From NCBI GenBank assembly GCA_030837265.1, contig JAUPKV010000324.1:1-8069 (forward strand): 8,069 nt of DNA, written 5' to 3'. Origin of the DNA: Methanobacteriota archaeon. GTDB lineage: Archaea > Halobacteriota > Methanosarcinia > Methanosarcinales > Methanosarcinaceae. The stretch's first letter is position 1, and each line of letters opens with the position of its first letter. Shown piece by piece: positions 6,011-8,069 of this stretch. The notes beneath the pieces are model-generated. The model was given only the letters and a program-made list of their open reading frames with translations, was not told the origin of the DNA and ran no database searches. The position numbers and the translations under genes are program-made.

Positions 6011-7677
6011 TACCCGCCATTTTTTTCTTCAAGGGTCTTCCTTAACTCAATGGCACGTAGCCGGTCCAGCCGCCGCACAACGACATCAACGGCAGCATTG
6101 CTTGTAGGAAGGTGTCCGGTAAGCGCCAGTATGAACAGTTCTTTCCGAAGGCAGCAAATTTTCGTCTCCCGCGTTGCCAGCACCGTGGCCATTCTCGGGA
6201 TATCCCTGATGAGAGCGATCTCCCCAAAGCCTTCTCCACGGGTAAGGCGAGCGACAGTTTCACCTAAGTATTTCACCTCTACTTCGCCCTCAACAATAAC
6301 AAAGTAGAAGTCCGCCTTATCGCCCTCACATATCACTGTCGAGCCTTGACTGTAAGTCTTGATTTCGAGCGCTCGAGCAAGTCCCTCAAGCTGCTGAGCC
6401 GGAAGCCGGGAGAAAATTGGAATGGACTGAAGCAAACGGATTTCTACATGTGGTACGGTAGCAGCTGCGTCCACGGAGCGCAGGCCTTTCCAGGCAAGCG
6501 CGATGATTATAAAGAATAATATGCCTGTGCTTATAAGTGCGGTCCGAGCTCCGCTTAGCCCCACCAGGATTGGTACCAGGAGAGATCCAATTGCGAGACC
6601 GATGTTCATCAATGACTCCAGCAGCGAAAATACGTATGCAAGCATATGCGGTCCAGCCAAACGCTGAAGCAGGATTTGCCCGGTAATGTCCATGACAGTG
6701 CGTCCGAGGCCGGCAGCGGCAAAAAGGATGAAAGCGCTGAGGATAGTTGGGTACAGACCAAGGGTAACAAGGGCAAATCCAACCGTAACTATCCCTACCA
6801 CCAGGGCCGGAGCTAGTTGTCGACGGGCCACCAGCAGCGTTGTAAGGCTGGCACCAACAAGTCCGCCGGCGCCAACGGCAGATTGAAGATAACCAGCACC
6901 CGATTCCCCCATACCCAGAACGGAGATCGCAAGCACAACGAAGAGCATATCGAGTGCTCCAATCAGTATATACTGTGAAGCTTGCAGGGTGACCAGGAGG
7001 CGCATGTTTTTGTCACTTCGCACGACTCGAACACCTTCCAGGACCTGAGTCGTCAGCGAGCCGCGTACTCCTCCTGACTCGATAGGAAGAGGGCCGGGAA
7101 CCGGAATCACGAGCGCTGCAGCAATGAAGGATAAAACTGCCAGCATGTAAATAGCAAGCTTTGGGCCGCCAATGCCTATCAGCACTCCTGCCAGGGCAGG
7201 CGCAATTAGCATACTGGCATTGTCCATCCAGCCTGAGAGTACATTTGCGGCTGTGAGTTCGGAAGGTGAGTGCACTACTCCCGGAAGCAGTGCCGGTTGT
7301 GCAGGCCGTGGTATAGTAATGCCAATATTGATAAAAGGAGCCAGAACGAGGATCATCCAGGCAGGTGCTTGGAATAACATGGCACATGCAACAGCCGCCA
7401 TGGAAATGCCTGTTATCAAATATCCGGCCAGGAGCACGCGTCCCGGACGTTGACGATCGGTATAGGCGCCGATATATGGCGCAAGCAGCATGCACGGGAT
7501 GAGCTGTACAAGTGCCATTGCACCCAACCCGGCCGATCCTCCTGTATCATATGCGTACACCAGCAGGCACATCCACACAGCCCAGTCGGCACCATTATAA
7601 GCGGCCCAGGCAAGTTCTATACGTACCAGATCCGGATTTCGGAACACGGCCTTGAAGACCGAACCTACGGATGCCAT
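6010..7677 (-). CDS. MFS transporter fused to a C-terminal cyclic nucleotide-binding domain
   Basis: A 555-residue fusion. Residues 1 to about 400 form a major facilitator transporter of the MFS_3/EntS-like kind, with about 12 hydrophobic segments and motif A between helices 2 and 3 (GAYTDRQRPGR, 70-80). After a short linker, residues about 415-525 form a CAP-type cyclic nucleotide-binding domain: ICEGDKADFYFVIVEGEVEV at 449-468, then the phosphate-binding cassette GFGEIALIRDIPRMATV at 483-499 with the ribose-contact Glu (E486) and phosphate-contact Arg (R495) both present. This suggests transport gated or tuned by a bound nucleotide; no DNA-binding domain is seen. The start is supported by AGGAG five bases upstream. 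It follows the decarboxylase by 22 bases, so the pair is likely an operon and the cargo may be the decarboxylase or polyamine product; a drug exporter is equally possible. GC content is well above that of neighbours (34 of 60 in one sampled line), hinting at separate acquisition. Confidence 0.88.
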   Translation of the reverse strand: MASVGSVFKAVFRNPDLVRIELAWAAYNGADWAVWMCLLVYAYDTGGSAGLGAMALVQLIPCMLLAPYIGAYTDRQRPGRVLLAGYLITGISMAAVACAMLFQAPAWMILVLAPFINIGITIPRPAQPALLPGVVHSPSELTAANVLSGWMDNASMLIAPALAGVLIGIGGPKLAIYMLAVLSFIAAALVIPVPGPLPIESGGVRGSLTTQVLEGVRVVRSDKNMRLLVTLQASQYILIGALDMLFVVLAISVLGMGESGAGYLQSAVGAGGLVGASLTTLLVARRQLAPALVVGIVTVGFALVTLGLYPTILSAFILFAAAGLGRTVMDITGQILLQRLAGPHMLAYVFSLLESLMNIGLAIGSLLVPILVGLSGARTALISTGILFFIIIALAWKGLRSVDAAATVPHVEIRLLQSIPIFSRLPAQQLEGLARALEIKTYSQGSTVICEGDKADFYFVIVEGEVEVKYLGETVARLTRGEGFGEIALIRDIPRMATVLATRETKICCLRKELFILALTGHLPTSNAAVDVVVRRLDRLRAIELRKTLEEKNGG

Positions 7678-7682
7678 GTCAG

Positions 7683-7687
7683 CTCCT
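7683..7687 (-). promoter_or_regulatory. Ribosome binding site of the MFS gene
   Basis: Read on the minus strand this is AGGAG, five bases before the ATG that ends at 7677. It fixes the start and lies in the 22-base gap after the decarboxylase stop, as expected for a co-transcribed second gene. Confidence 0.7.
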
Positions 7688-7699
7688 GTAATGGAATTT

Positions 7700-8069
7700 T
7701 CATACTACTTCAATAGTTTCAAGTGTTTTATCTTCAGGACCGACAATCATCGTATCATTACTTTTCAGAAAATTTACGTAATCTAAAATTCCTTGATTTA
7801 TTCTTTCTCCAGGTACAATGATAGGAATATCGGGAGGGAAAGGAATGATAAATTCTCCACTGATTTGTCCTGAAGAAGCCGTAAGAGCAATTCTTTTCTT
7901 ATGAGCAAAGAAAGCCTCTCTTGGAGTAAGTACTAATTCCGGAATTTCAGGCATCGGTAAAAAAAAACTGCTATCTTCTTTTCCCTTTTTTTTAGGATTT
8001 GTTGCAATAGATTCTAATGCACCTATCAATTGACTGATTGATTGTTCGGAATCTCCGATTGTAATAAAA
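7700..8069 (-). CDS. Orn/Lys/Arg decarboxylase, C-terminal part (5' end outside window)
   Basis: About the last 122 residues of a PLP-dependent basic amino acid decarboxylase of the aspartate aminotransferase fold, extending beyond the right edge; the reading frame continues open to 8069, so the TTG at 8029 is internal. Diagnostic of the C-terminal domain of this family are LTPREAFFAHKKRIALTASSGQ, the block GEFIIPFPPDIPIIVPGE (the usual form is E-x-(I)-x-PYPPGIP-x-x-x-PGE), and the ending I-x-VV. Enzymes of this group convert ornithine, lysine or arginine into putrescine, cadaverine or agmatine with loss of CO2. The fragment lacks the PLP lysine and substrate-determining residues, so the substrate cannot be read; nearby homospermidine synthase favours a route to putrescine. 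The MFS gene begins 22 bases after its stop, implying an operon. The gene is AT-rich, unlike the MFS gene. Confidence 0.9.
   Translation of the reverse strand, partial: FITIGDSEQSISQLIGALESIATNPKKKGKEDSSFFLPMPEIPELVLTPREAFFAHKKRIALTASSGQISGEFIIPFPPDIPIIVPGERINQGILDYVNFLKSNDTMIVGPEDKTLETIEVV

Noticed and set aside
7013..7495. Minus-strand 160-codon reading frame within the MFS gene
   Set aside because: It is an out-of-frame shadow of the GC-rich MFS gene, Cys/Arg/Ser-rich with no domain pattern. Shadow frames over GC-rich genes are long by chance.
8027..8029. TTG at 8029 (minus strand) as the start of a small independent protein
   Set aside because: The frame stays open upstream to the window edge and encodes decarboxylase-like sequence (FITIGDSEQSISQ) before it, so this is internal to a longer gene.

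Overview
The window most likely comes from a methanogenic archaeon of the Methanosarcina type. The evidence is AT-rich intergenic DNA with archaeal TATA-like boxes, archaeal-looking MATE, MarR and FtsX-type proteins, a long low-GC spacer with simple repeats, and a homospermidine synthase (homospermidine is, as I recall, a polyamine of Methanosarcinaceae). The genus is an inference from gene content and style; no rRNA or marker gene is present.

Left part (1-2594). The window opens inside the C-terminal third of a MacB/FtsX-type ABC permease. A 170-base spacer follows with a weak terminator, a TATA-like box and a repeated GTAACTATT motif that could be an operator. Then comes a tight two-gene unit: a MarR-family regulator and, 21 bases on, a 12-helix MATE exporter. 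This pairing matches the familiar arrangement in which a MarR protein controls its own multidrug efflux pump.

Middle spacer (2595-3061). About 470 bases without a convincing gene. It holds small palindromes, a roughly 120-bp segment bounded by a 10-bp inverted repeat (possible MITE or insertion-sequence remnant), a 48-bp microsatellite built as two copies of (AAT)7-AAG, and TATA-like boxes leading to the next gene.

Right part (3062-8069). Two plus-strand genes, a class III PLP aminotransferase with a duplicated N-terminal segment and a homospermidine synthase, face two minus-strand genes: the C-terminus of an Orn/Lys/Arg decarboxylase (running off the right edge) and, 22 bases downstream of it, an MFS transporter fused to a cyclic-nucleotide-binding domain. 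A hairpin between the convergent pairs can serve as terminator for both. Together these look like a polyamine module: the decarboxylase would make a diamine, homospermidine synthase would condense putrescine into homospermidine, the aminotransferase may act on a diamine, polyamine or related amine, and the MFS protein may move the product under control of a ligand-binding domain. Only the homospermidine synthase assignment is specific. The aminotransferase and decarboxylase substrates and the transporter cargo are unresolved. The MFS gene is clearly more GC-rich than the genes on both sides, which suggests a separate origin.
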